The position numbers and the translations under genes are program-made. Shown piece by piece: positions 8,348 through 16,760 of a stretch of DNA of 64,000 nucleotides. Source of the DNA: Lepidodermella squamata (Eukaryota > Gastrotricha); the NCBI GenBank assembly GCA_047495785.1, contig JBLDXI010000019.1, positions 1-64,000 of the forward strand, in the 5' to 3' direction. The notes under the pieces are model-generated. The model was not told the DNA's origin, made no database searches, and saw only the letters and a list, made by a program, of their open reading frames with translations. Numbering within the stretch: the first letter of the stretch is position 1; the number at the start of each line of letters is the position of its first letter.

Positions 8348-9633
8348 GTAAAGTCGACCAGGACGTTTCGTGCAAAATTCAGCTCGATAACTTGATCCGT
8401 CTCAAAGTAACAGAGAAGTATCAGGTTATCGGCTAATGCTTTTTTAAATAATAAATCAATAGAAAGCACGCCACTTTTAACCAGACTGTATGCACTACGA
8501 CTTGAGTCGGGTGAGAGATCGAATCCTATAAAGGAAAAGCCGTCCTTGCTGTATTCTGATAGCTTTATACCATTTGTTTTAGTCGAGTAAGGAAACAGCG
8601 TCTCCCTAAGAGCACTCATAGCCCGAGCCGATGTATTTTCGCCCTCTCCAAATTCGAGCGGGCTGTTTGGGACATGCTCGCTATCTATTGTGACAGACAC
8701 GCGCTGAACGCCAGCGTTTTTAAAGTTGTAAGGACTGGTGAAGATGTCGCCTTTGAAATCACTATCGCTAACGAAAGACATCACCAGTCGTCTGGGTATT
8801 TTCCCTAGTATAACGTGCCCAAGGTTGTAGTTAAGAGATCCCTTTTGCAAATTCAAGACTTTAATGAACGATCTGTTCACACCATACTTGGCCGTGGTTT
8901 TTGTTAGTGTTCGATTCAGCGCCAACGTAAATTGCGGAGATACGCGAACGCGACGCAATTTGAGCTTAGCATCAGTAACTGTTAGTGTATAGTCCATCTT
9001 GTCCCCGGCAGGTTTCATCAGAGCAAACGCCTCAGGTGCGCGTATGAAAGTCAACTTGAAGGGCGTAGCCGGAATCAGAAATTTCGGCTGAGAGAATAGC
9101 TCTAAATGTGGCTTGCCTATAAGAACCATCTCGCCTTGCTTTGCCCAAGCAAGTCTGGCGGTATGACCCTTGCCAGCAGGATCGCTGACTTTACCAGCTT
9201 CGTCTGAATAATAGCCTTGCAATGCCAAGTAGCTATCCTTAGCTGTCGGATCACAACTCAGTAAAGTTGAAATATAAGCCTTATAATTATATGTCGGAGC
9301 CGGTTCGCTGATTTGCGTATTATTTATGCTCATATCTATTTGACTGAACATACTATGCAACAGAAGGTTAACCGGCGAGCAAGTAAGGTCAGCTAAAGTC
9401 TTTGACGCGTCGCCATTCACTATTTTACATGTTATTTCCACGTATGAACGGCTCAAATCTGTCCAATCATTGCTTGGAGGGATGTCAAAATCAATGCGTG
9501 ACTGATTGGCGATCGCGGAAACTGGTCCATATTCTGTAATGTAATTGCTCTCTATCTCAACTTGAGTAGGGTTCAACGAAAAGACATTCAGCTCAGCGCG
9601 AATTGCGTTTTCAGAAGAGGGGTGGACGTACAT
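8344..9633 (-). CDS. Major capsid protein (double jelly-roll)
   Basis: This 429-residue single-exon protein resembles the Polinton PY family, now understood as a double-jelly-roll major capsid protein that forms trimers in an icosahedral shell. Recognisable family segments are the N-terminal VEIESNYITEYGP, SPVNLLLHSMFSQIDMSIN, the linker area FLIPATPFKLTFIRAPEAF, KILNLQKGS-like KVLNLQKGS, and the C-terminal YFETDQVIELNFARNV. There is no internal stop or frameshift and the length is normal. It ends in an ATGA overlap with the protease gene. Confidence 0.92.
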   Translation of the reverse strand: MYVHPSSENAIRAELNVFSLNPTQVEIESNYITEYGPVSAIANQSRIDFDIPPSNDWTDLSRSYVEITCKIVNGDASKTLADLTCSPVNLLLHSMFSQIDMSINNTQISEPAPTYNYKAYISTLLSCDPTAKDSYLALQGYYSDEAGKVSDPAGKGHTARLAWAKQGEMVLIGKPHLELFSQPKFLIPATPFKLTFIRAPEAFALMKPAGDKMDYTLTVTDAKLKLRRVRVSPQFTLALNRTLTKTTAKYGVNRSFIKVLNLQKGSLNYNLGHVILGKIPRRLVMSFVSDSDFKGDIFTSPYNFKNAGVQRVSVTIDSEHVPNSPLEFGEGENTSARAMSALRETLFPYSTKTNGIKLSEYSKDGFSFIGFDLSPDSSRSAYSLVKSGVLSIDLLFKKALADNLILLCYFETDQVIELNFARNVLVDFT

Positions 9634-9684
9634 GGCAGTGAGATGATTATTTAATCTCGGTTTTAACTCCTTTAAATAGGGTTT

Positions 9685-10147
9685 TCAGAAGGAAACGCGT
9701 TTTGTGCTCCTCTTTTTTTTCGTTGGCATTTTTTGTTTGGCTACGTACCGACGACGACGACGCCGACCAGTTCCGATTTGCGAGCCTACTCTAGATATTA
9801 CATCTTTTGCAACTCCCTTTAACCCTTCCACTGCACGTTGTTTCAAAATCGCTCTGGGATTGGCATCTTTGTTTTCAAGAAGATCCGTTGCAATGTTGGC
9901 TGTTGTATGACTCAAATTCCGAAATATCGGTCCAAGTAAGGGAATGATATGATTGCGAAAAAACCCAGCAGCTACGCTCCCGAACCCGTTTCCTGTCTAT
10001 ACTAACACATTTTACACATTTTCACCGATTGTTACCGATTATTTTTACCTGGTATGAAGGAAAAACGATAGACTGTCCGCGAAATGGCTCTATCCCATAT
10101 CCACTTTGTTGCAACAAAAAAGACTCGTAAGCATCGGCTGAATACAT
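9685..10147 (-). CDS. Basic virion-core-like Polinton protein
   Basis: Exons 10049-10147 and 9685-9996 flank a 52-bp GT-AG intron (9997-10048), giving about 136 residues. The N-terminus (MYSADAYESFLLQQSGYG) is followed by GNGFGSVAAGFF, a conserved start of this class, a helical middle (ATDLL...AILKQRAVEGLKGV) and a highly basic tail (GRRRRRRYVAKQKM, then KKKRSTKR). Layout and position between the two capsid genes suggest a DNA-condensing or core protein comparable to adenovirus core proteins. That function is inferred; the spliced model is supported by frame continuity and the matching start. Confidence 0.8.
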
Positions 10148-10248
10148 GTTTTATTTAGCTTTGTGTACAGTTTAAATCGAACCTAACTAATCCATTGTCT
10201 TTTTTTACAGCTGAGCTTTCCAACTTTTTCTAAAAACGGATGAATGGC

Positions 10249-11939
10249 TCATAAATAAATAAATAAATAAATAGCAATAGGTCTAATCTGAACTAATATA
10301 ACAGCCTTACCACTAACGAATTTTACAGGTAATCCAGAGTCTTTATATATTTGAATCTCAATAACAGACAAAACGCGACGTTTAATTGGGACAAATATGG
10401 GTTTTTCAAAAGTTTTCGAAAAAAAGCTTCCTTTGTCTATCGTTTTTTCCGTCGGAATTACTCGCAACAGGGGTGTGCGGGTATTTCCGACATACACGTC
10501 ATCAATTACGTCAGCGTACAAGAATAAGAAGGGCATTCCGTAATCAAGCTGGGGTGGAAATCTTGCGATCGCTTGATCGTCAACATGATGGATTGTGTAG
10601 AAATATTCTATTATCGATACAGGTTGCTCTTCGTGACTTGGCGGGTTTTGGTCATTTTGCGGACCAGATGGCTGAATTTCGACCGATGGGCTAGGAGCAC
10701 TTGATGACCGCTCTTTCACCGCTGTGCCGCTCTGATCTGACTGATCCATCGATGACTCGTCTGGCTCACTTTCATGCTGGTCTAGATCAACATTATCGTC
10801 AGGATTCTGATGTGTTGTCTCGTCAGGTAACAAATCTTTCTTTGCTGGATCCGTCGCTTTGTCTGACTCATTCTTCACAACTTCATCGTCACCAACCGCA
10901 GGGTCAGCCGGTTGATTATCATCTGGCTTCGCGGTCACTTGTTCATCTGGCTCAGCAGTCACTTGTTCATCTGGCTTCGCAGTCACTTGGTCTTCCGTTG
11001 ACTCGCCAGGCTTCTTATTATCACCCGATGGAATTGGCGGAAGCTTTCGCTTTCGTTGCGGTGGGTTACTGTCATTCGATACCTTTTTATCATTCGGATC
11101 TTGCCTATTCTCAGCTTCCGTCTCATCCTCTTTATCGACCTTTTTCACATCATCGTCAGCTGGGGGTGGCAACTCTGCATCTTCATCGGATCTTCGAGAT
11201 CTAACTTTACCGGGTACTCTTTCCGGTAAAAATAGCCCACCTTTGAATCTAACTTTGTTGAATTCATTCACATCTGCTGATATGGAACGGTATGGTATTC
11301 TCTGCCTACTTCCAGTAACGACATAGCCAAGCATTAGCCTGAACGCTGCGCCCATTTTAACCACGTCATTTGAAAACCCTTCGTCCTTTCTATCGAATTT
11401 GTGGAATGCAACAAAGGCACCAGGGTACCCTAAAACTTGCGCGAGTTCCTTAGGTATAAATATTCCCCATTTACCAATGGCGACCTTCAGTGACACGCGA
11501 TTTGTGATTTGCACGTACTCAAATGTAATATTCTTCGTTATGCTCTGAACTTCCTTCTCCATGTGAGTAAGCAATTCTTCTATGTTGGAGTAATATACTC
11601 CTCCGACCTGGCATTCATGCAGATTTTTCGTGTCAAATGGATCCGGAGCTTTGTATGCATCAGGTTGTTCCAACCATTCGCAATCAAAAACGTAAAAATT
11701 TGTCGGTTCTATCGACTCCCAAGCTGATGGACCGTTAAATTCCACGAGACCCATTTCCCATTGACCTAAATTTTTTTTTAGTGCGGGCTATAAGTGACTT
11801 TCATTTTTATCATACCCACTGTGCCAAGATCAATATCGTTGGCCAACTTGACGCGAAATGACGACGCTGTGTTGTCAGGAAACAGATCGTTGGATGCGTT
11901 CGATGGTAAGTAAAGTAAAAATTCTTGCCGCGCGCTCAT
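10249..11939 (-). CDS. Minor capsid (penton-like) protein with acidic insertion
   Basis: Exons 11816-11939 and 10249-11765 flank a 50-bp GT-AG intron (11766-11815), giving about 546 residues. The N-terminus (EFLLYLPSNAS, then FPDNTASSFRVKL) is typical of the Polinton PX family, the single-jelly-roll vertex protein. The C-terminal part (YADVIDD, VGNTRTPLLRVIP, KTFEKPIFVPI) is also family-typical. Between them (about 10,650-11,200) lies an insertion of roughly 180 residues rich in Asp, Glu, Pro, Ser and Lys, including three copies of EQVTA(K/E)PD at about 10,920-10,990. The insertion is probably disordered and surface exposed. The start overlaps the stop of the membrane-protein gene upstream as ATGA. 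Confidence 0.88.
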
Positions 11940-12169
11940 GTCGTCGTGTTATTAGCAATGCGATGAAATAGCCGATCCCTCCAAGACCAGTAGATTTCAA
12001 TAGAAAAATATGTGGCGCAGAGAGCTAACAGCGATATTATTCCGAGACCTTTTTTTCTCCTACTAACTGCAGCTGCTAGCCTACTGCTAACACTGCTGTG
12101 CGGCGAACTACTTTTACTTGCTCTTTCGTGTGATTCTTCAGGTGCCTGAGGAGACTCTGTTCCACACAT
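11936..12169 (-). CDS. Small single-pass membrane protein of the Polinton
   Basis: This protein has 77 residues: an N-terminal Ser/Glu-rich region, a basic SRRKKG stretch, a hydrophobic segment (LGIISLLALCATYFSI) and a short Trp/Arg-containing tail. It was not recognised by name. The ATG directly follows the stop of the upstream basic peptide (TAAATG), and its own stop overlaps the minor capsid start by 4 nt, so it is part of the tightly chained block. A virion membrane or entry-related role would be speculation. Confidence 0.62.
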   Translation of the reverse strand: MCGTESPQAPEESHERASKSSSPHSSVSSRLAAAVSRRKKGLGIISLLALCATYFSIEIYWSWRDRLFHRIANNTTT

Positions 12170-12250
12170 TTATCGGCGATGCACGCGTTTGTTACCGCGT
12201 TTGCGTGCTGTGGATTTTCGTTTCCGGATAGCTCGTCTAGGACCAGGCAT
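12170..12250 (-). CDS. Very short Arg/Lys-rich peptide, possible core peptide
   Basis: This 26-residue open frame runs from ATG 12250 to TAA 12170. Half the residues are Arg or Lys (for example RKRKSTARKRG). It overlaps the integrase stop by one base (TAATG) and abuts the next ATG (TAAATG), so it exactly fills the gap between two genes. It resembles in charge and size the mature adenovirus mu/pX-type core peptides, but homology cannot be claimed from so short a sequence. The chance that it is only a spacer is real. Confidence 0.45.
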   Translation of the reverse strand: MPGPRRAIRKRKSTARKRGNKRVHRR

Positions 12251-13515
12251 TACTTTCCCCTCTTTTTGGCCGATTTTCGCTCCTTTATATATTCATTTTG
12301 GACGTCTTTTATTTGGTCAATTGGCTCCCATGAACTTTGAGATTTGGGAAACCCAACCCAGCTAACTAAAACCCGCGTTGTTCCATCCTTGAATTTTCGC
12401 TTCTCTTTACTCACTTCATCTATCAGGTATTCATCCGGTAATTTGACTTTTTGAAGCTCATAGTGATAAAAAACGCCTGCAACAGGTTCGGTGTAGTCGC
12501 CGTTTTCTGTGCTCCATCCATTCAACTTGTATGTATGCGGCCCGTACCTGTCTGGCTTGATGGCTTTCGCTATTTTGAAATACTCATCCGTATAAGTAAA
12601 ATGACGAGCGCGGGCAAAAACGCCTCTCTCTGCTGAGATCCGTACTACATCGTCTAATTTAAAAGCTGATGGCTGCCTGCGACCTTCTTCTATGTCCGCT
12701 CCGAAAACGTTATTGTAAGCTATATACTGCTTAGGGCTGTCCTCGAAAATATCGAGATTAAGCTCCTTGTCACTCCCGATTTTACGCCCACTCTCCTTGT
12801 CATTGTACAACTCTGCGGGTGTGAACTTGGTAGATGAGTGACGGGAGTCATTGTAAACTCTAACGATGTTCTGCAAATCATCGACGAATCTACCGTCGTT
12901 TCGCGCCATCGCAAGCTTAGCCAGTCGCATGCGCAGTAATTTGTTGAATGACTCTATTTGAGGAACTTTCTTTTCCGAATTCGTAGCGAAAAAATGAATG
13001 GATTCTGATTTCAAATATCGCTCAACGTGTTGGTTGAAAAATTCTGAACCTCTATCGAACACAACAGCGTACGGTTTTTGCTTAGCGTCCTTCATAACTA
13101 TTTTCAGAGCTCTAAGTGTTTCGGGACCGGTTTTATTTCGCATCGTTTGCACCCAGGCGAAACGACTGTATGTGTCCTTGGCTGTAAGTATATATTGCAC
13201 GTTGTCGTTCTCGCCCTTTACATTTCTCACGTCCACCAAGTCCATAGCGAACAAACTTCTTCGACTAAAGCATGCCACCTTCCGGGTTACTCGATTCCTC
13301 GTTCCGACCTGCTTATAAACGCTCCACGTACGTTGATTTCCCAACCAGTTCCTTACTTGCCGCATTGTGATCTTTCGACCTGGATACTTGACCCTGTAGG
13401 CTTTGTAAAGAGCTGATACGCTACCGAGACCGCCTGGTTCACCCGGGTCGAAGTAAATTTTTCGCAAATCTCGGTCATCTTGATCTAACGTTGGCATTTT
13501 CGTTGTATATTCCAA
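12250..13515 (-). CDS. Retrovirus-like integrase with chromodomain
   Basis: This 421-residue protein inserts the element into host DNA. The N-terminal part (about 1-60) contains a helix-turn-helix-like segment (ITMRQVRNWLGNQ). The DDE core is intact: Asp in FAMDLVDV, Asp in VFDRGSEF and Glu in QIESFNKLL. Residues about 355-410 form a chromodomain (VLVSWVGFPKSQSSWEP) that may target insertion to histone marks. It is single-exon and divergently arranged from the kinase, with only 37 bp between the two ATGs, so a shared promoter is likely. Confidence 0.93.
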   Translation of the reverse strand: MEYTTKMPTLDQDDRDLRKIYFDPGEPGGLGSVSALYKAYRVKYPGRKITMRQVRNWLGNQRTWSVYKQVGTRNRVTRKVACFSRRSLFAMDLVDVRNVKGENDNVQYILTAKDTYSRFAWVQTMRNKTGPETLRALKIVMKDAKQKPYAVVFDRGSEFFNQHVERYLKSESIHFFATNSEKKVPQIESFNKLLRMRLAKLAMARNDGRFVDDLQNIVRVYNDSRHSSTKFTPAELYNDKESGRKIGSDKELNLDIFEDSPKQYIAYNNVFGADIEEGRRQPSAFKLDDVVRISAERGVFARARHFTYTDEYFKIAKAIKPDRYGPHTYKLNGWSTENGDYTEPVAGVFYHYELQKVKLPDEYLIDEVSKEKRKFKDGTTRVLVSWVGFPKSQSSWEPIDQIKDVQNEYIKERKSAKKRGK

Positions 13516-13552
13516 CTCTAGCGTTTTGCGTTTTAAATAGTGACATTCTGTA

Positions 13553-14467
13553 ATGGAAAAGTATTCTTACATCCGAGCTATTGGCTCAGGTTCTTTCGGC
13601 ACTGTCAGTTTACAGCGCAACATTCCCCTAAATCGAATGTTTGCAGTGAAAATGATAGATACTACGATCCCCTACAAACTCGAGTCTGCCACTCGGGAAA
13701 TTGAGTGCCTGCAAATACTAAAATCTGCGCCAAACGTTATTAGGTAGGCGACTGATATTGTTTTGACCACCGAATTACTTAAATCGTATAGACTGCATGA
13801 GGTTGTGTTCACCACTCGACGTGCATTTCTTGTGCTGGAATGTCACCTCATGGATATGAAATCCTTGATTGGAGTGATAACTCGACCCTGGCCACTTGTT
13901 CTACTAACCCGATGGTTAAACCAGCTTTTGACTGCTCTTGCATATATTCACGCTTGTGGAATAATTCATCGCGACATTTGCCCGCAGGTTTGTCAGTTTT
14001 TGTCTTTCAGCCAAGTTTTCAACACCTAATTACAGAATGTACTCCTGCAAACCAGCTGGGTCGATGTATCCCTCGCTGATTTCGGCATTTCGCGAACACT
14101 GCCCGACGACACCTGCCCAGATATGACCCCGGAAGTTACGGCGTTTCACTACCGAGCGATCGAAATAGTATTCCCTAAACCTCGATATACGAATAAAATT
14201 GATGTTTGGTCCCTAGCTGCTACAACTATTGAACTTGTTACACTTGCACCGTTTTTCTCCGCTCAATCTACTGTCAACATATTCAATAACATAAAATCTA
14301 AAACTTCCAGTCTTGATGATTTCTTTAGGTGTTTGAACACATTCGTTCACTGCGATTTCACCGAGTACAGGCAATTGCTTGAGCTACTGTTCTCAATGCT
14401 CAATAACAATCCTGAATCTCGTCCATCAGCAGATCAATCTCTAATTCTGCTCAATGCAATCTTATGA
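13553..14467 (+). CDS. Protein kinase (CMGC-like) encoded by the Polinton
   Basis: Exons 13553-13743, 13792-13987 and 14036-14467 flank two 48-bp GT-AG introns and give about 272 residues, barely more than a kinase domain. Motifs are complete: glycine loop GSGSFGTV, AVKMID lysine, catalytic loop HRDICPQN, metal-binding DFGIS, and an activation-segment end HYRAIEIVFPKPRYTNKIDVWS, which resembles CDK/MAPK-type kinases (YRAPE, DVWS). The proline of APE is changed (RAIEI). The start lies 37 bp from the divergent integrase start, and the end overlaps the TBP-like gene by 14 nt. A kinase next to a TBP-like factor suggests control of transcription, which is inference. Confidence 0.85.
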
Positions 14468-15101
14468 TATCAACATTTCGGTTTCCAACATTGTCGCAAC
14501 CTTCAACGTTGGAACTCCCATAGATCTACATCTCCTTGCTCAGCGTGGGGTTAATACGTTCTTCGATAGCAGGCAAATACCCGTATCAGTAAAGATCCGA
14601 TTCCCCAGTCACATTTCAGCAATGGTTTACTCATCAGGCCATGTTATAGTCATTGGAGGAAAAGGGTCGAAGGACACTGCGGATTTTGAATGCAAAGCCT
14701 TGGTCATCTTACACAAGCTACGGAATTGGATGTCAATTCCTTCTCTAATCTTCGATCGGTTTAATATTAGAAACATTGTCATAACAGGACAGCTACCTTT
14801 TCGATTTTTGCAAATTTCAACACTGTATTCGGAATTTTCATCGGTGAAAATGCCAGGATTCAAAATTGTTTACATACCTGAAATGTTCTGCGCTATGAGA
14901 CTTACCATCAATAATGTGAAAATTAGCTTTTTCCCAAGCTCTCATAAGTTTAATGTTGTCGGCGTTAAAACATTAGATCATGGGCTGAATATTGTTCGTA
15001 CTTTTGTCCAGCTCTGCATTGATATTCACGAAAAAGAGTTGACTGATTTGGGGTTAACCGAGCTAGATTTACTGTTCCTGAATTCCTGTTTCAATAATTA
15101 A
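14454..15101 (+). CDS. TATA-box-binding-protein-like factor
   Basis: This 215-residue single-exon protein shows the two-fold TBP repeat. Repeat 1 (about 6-95) has NIVATFNVGTPIDLHLLA and AMVYSSGHVIVIGGKG, matching the TBP pattern NIVSTVNL...LDL and ALIFSSGK...TGAK. Repeat 2 (about 102-195) has FNIRNIVITGQLPF and MPGFKIVYIPEM, matching FKIQNMVGSCDVKFPI and PGLIYRM. The Phe that intercalates into the minor groove in repeat 1 appears as Tyr, and repeat 2 keeps FF. It overlaps the kinase gene by 14 nt. It probably directs transcription of element genes. I know of no standard Polinton gene of this type. Confidence 0.8.
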   Translation: MQSYDINISVSNIVATFNVGTPIDLHLLAQRGVNTFFDSRQIPVSVKIRFPSHISAMVYSSGHVIVIGGKGSKDTADFECKALVILHKLRNWMSIPSLIFDRFNIRNIVITGQLPFRFLQISTLYSEFSSVKMPGFKIVYIPEMFCAMRLTINNVKISFFPSSHKFNVVGVKTLDHGLNIVRTFVQLCIDIHEKELTDLGLTELDLLFLNSCFNN

Positions 15102-15135
15102 AAATTTATTATTCTTAGACAAGATTTATTGAGTC

Positions 15136-15747
15136 ATGGCATTGTCCGCACCAGGTGTTGAGCTGACTGTTTTCAATATAAATCCGCAACTGAACCTCGG
15201 AATCGATAATATGCCCAATGGACACTATCTTCGCAATCAGCAGGTGGAAAAATTACGAGCTGTGAAATCTCACTTTCTAAGGACAATGCACGGCTCTGTT
15301 GTTGTTGACATTGTATCTGGAAAATCCGGCGTTTGCGTCCTCCTACCTTACGTGCTCAAATCTAGCAGAGTTTTGGTGATTACGCCTTCTCAAGACATTA
15401 CACGACAACTAGCATGGGATTTTACCGGAAATTTGAAACCTGAAACAGCCTTCCTGTTTCGCGCAGGCGTTTACACCTTCTGGAAGACATGGCCGACCAT
15501 CATACCTAAATGTTGCATTTTCGATCACTCTTACAATTTTAATCAGGATTTCAACCCACCACCTCTCTTCATCACCAACAGCTTTGATTTGAACCTTATC
15601 CCTCTAAATCTTTTCGATTTAGTAACCGTTGTTAACGCACAAGATTTTCTACTTTCATCTTTGAAGCTCATCGCGGAACGTTTTAAAAAGGTCAAAGTAG
15701 TGTTCCTTGCAGACCGTAAGATTGCCGATTTCAACGTTATTATGTAA
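15136..15747 (+). CDS. Truncated SF2 helicase-like protein
   Basis: This 203-residue protein lies 34 nt after the TBP-like gene. DIVSGKSGVCVLLPYVL looks like a degenerate Walker A followed by the LPY segment seen in Polinton/ResIII-type helicases. VLVITPSQDITRQL corresponds to motif Ia, and LFDLVTVVNAQDF to a degenerate DEAH-type motif II (VVNAQ for VVDEA). The protein stops shortly after motif II, so motifs III-VI are missing. The ATP-binding Gly-Thr and the acidic motif II residues are altered. It is probably inactive or has another role. Confidence 0.6.
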   Translation: MALSAPGVELTVFNINPQLNLGIDNMPNGHYLRNQQVEKLRAVKSHFLRTMHGSVVVDIVSGKSGVCVLLPYVLKSSRVLVITPSQDITRQLAWDFTGNLKPETAFLFRAGVYTFWKTWPTIIPKCCIFDHSYNFNQDFNPPPLFITNSFDLNLIPLNLFDLVTVVNAQDFLLSSLKLIAERFKKVKVVFLADRKIADFNVIM

Positions 15748-16037
15748 CACTAGACTTGGGTGTCAGGTACTGGTTTCAGGTTCTTTTCTATTAATCCATG
15801 TTGTTAGCCCCATTAATGTCCATGTTCGATGATCCATTGATCAATAAAAATGAGATTCCGTAACGTGTTTTTTTGCTCGAGCGTCAAATAGGTGACTACC
15901 AGACATTCTAGATTTTTTGTTCTGAGATAGATTTCATAAAGTACCATAAAGTACCAAAAATTTGAGTCCTAATTTATTATTTAAAATTAACTTTTGACGT
16001 TGTTTCTTTTTAAGCTCCTCACACTTCCTCCTCTCAG
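15748..16037. other. Junction between Polinton and host, no gene seen
   Basis: There is no coding exon I can support here. A polypyrimidine run and AG at 16037 form a splice acceptor for the ankyrin exon. A short direct repeat (CATAAAGTACCATAAAGTACC) occurs near 15,936. The right terminal repeat of the Polinton may lie in or near this stretch, but it cannot be recognised without the left end. Confidence 0.4.
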
Positions 16038-16474
16038 GTGCTGATACGACGAGCGTACACCCTAATTACGGCACTGCTCTCGAGATTGCCGCCAAGTTTG
16101 GGAACAGTTTCCCAACAGCCGTGCTGACAATGATCAGAGCTAATCCTAAGTTGATTAACACCGTAGATGCGGTTAAAGGCTATTCGCCCCTACATCGAGC
16201 GGTACTTAACCATAACATTAAGATGATGGAGTTGCTTCTTGAAAATGGAGCTAACCTTGAGGTAATGTCAGTAAAGGGCGAAAGTCCTTTGAATCTGTTG
16301 ATGGGCTCCAACTGCTGTTATCCACAACTTCCAGTGGTTCAGTTCTTAATCGACAACGGTGCGAATATTAACAGTCCTGATTCGTCAGGCTGCACTCCTT
16401 TGTGTAAAGCGAAAAATGCCGGCAAGCGGCCGGAGATCGTGCAGTTTCTGATAGATCACGGGGCTAAATTTTAA
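16038..16474 (+). CDS. Ankyrin-repeat protein, 3' exon
   Basis: An open exon follows a strong acceptor (CCTCCTCTCAG, ending 16037) and reads to a stop at 16474, about 145 residues. Repeats are recognisable by GYSPLHRAVLNHNIKMMELLLENGANLE, GESPLNLL...VVQFLIDNGANINS and GCTPLCKAKNAG...IVQFLIDHGAKF, with an N-terminal weaker one (GTALEIAAKFGN). The phase needs one base from an upstream exon that I could not find in the 290 bp before it. That exon may lie further left, possibly across the Polinton insertion, or the gene may be a 5'-truncated remnant. Confidence 0.65.
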
Positions 16475-16760
16475 AAATGAATAAATGCGAATTGGTCTTT
16501 CGTTTAATTCTTAATCCTTATGAAATGACTGCCGACAGTGAAACCAGTGTCTCAGGTCTCGGGCACGATAAAATAAGACATGTCTGAAAAAAATATTTTT
16601 ATTGAGAAAAGTCACACTCGCAAGTGGGGAATTTTGGTTCTTTACTTCAAAGTTCGAAAAAATGAAATGGTGCTAAGATGGTGCTAAGCACTTTAAATCA
16701 CAAAATAGTTTCTGGTCTTTGTAAAAGTTAGCTCGAGCAAACGCTTCATTATGGCAAATG

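Larger units (their letters stand above)
1..15747. mobile_element. Polinton/Maverick virus-like DNA transposon, left end outside window
   Basis: This stretch carries the diagnostic Polinton set: protein-primed family B DNA polymerase, retrovirus-like integrase with chromodomain, adenain-like protease, FtsK/HerA-type packaging ATPase, double-jelly-roll major capsid and penton-like minor capsid proteins. Genes form a + block (1-5790), a compact - block (5787-13515) and a second + block (13553-15747). Neighbouring genes touch or overlap by 1-28 nt at many junctions, unlike the host DNA to the right. The kinase start lies only 37 bp from the integrase start, which ties the right block to the same element. 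The polymerase N-terminus lies beyond the left edge, so the left terminal repeat is not visible. I could not identify a right terminal repeat, so the right limit given is simply the end of the last recognisable element gene. Confidence 0.93.

Noticed and set aside
15748-16037. Right terminal inverted repeat and 6-bp target duplication of the Polinton
   Set aside because: The left end is outside the window, so no inverted match can be tested; naming a boundary would be guessing.
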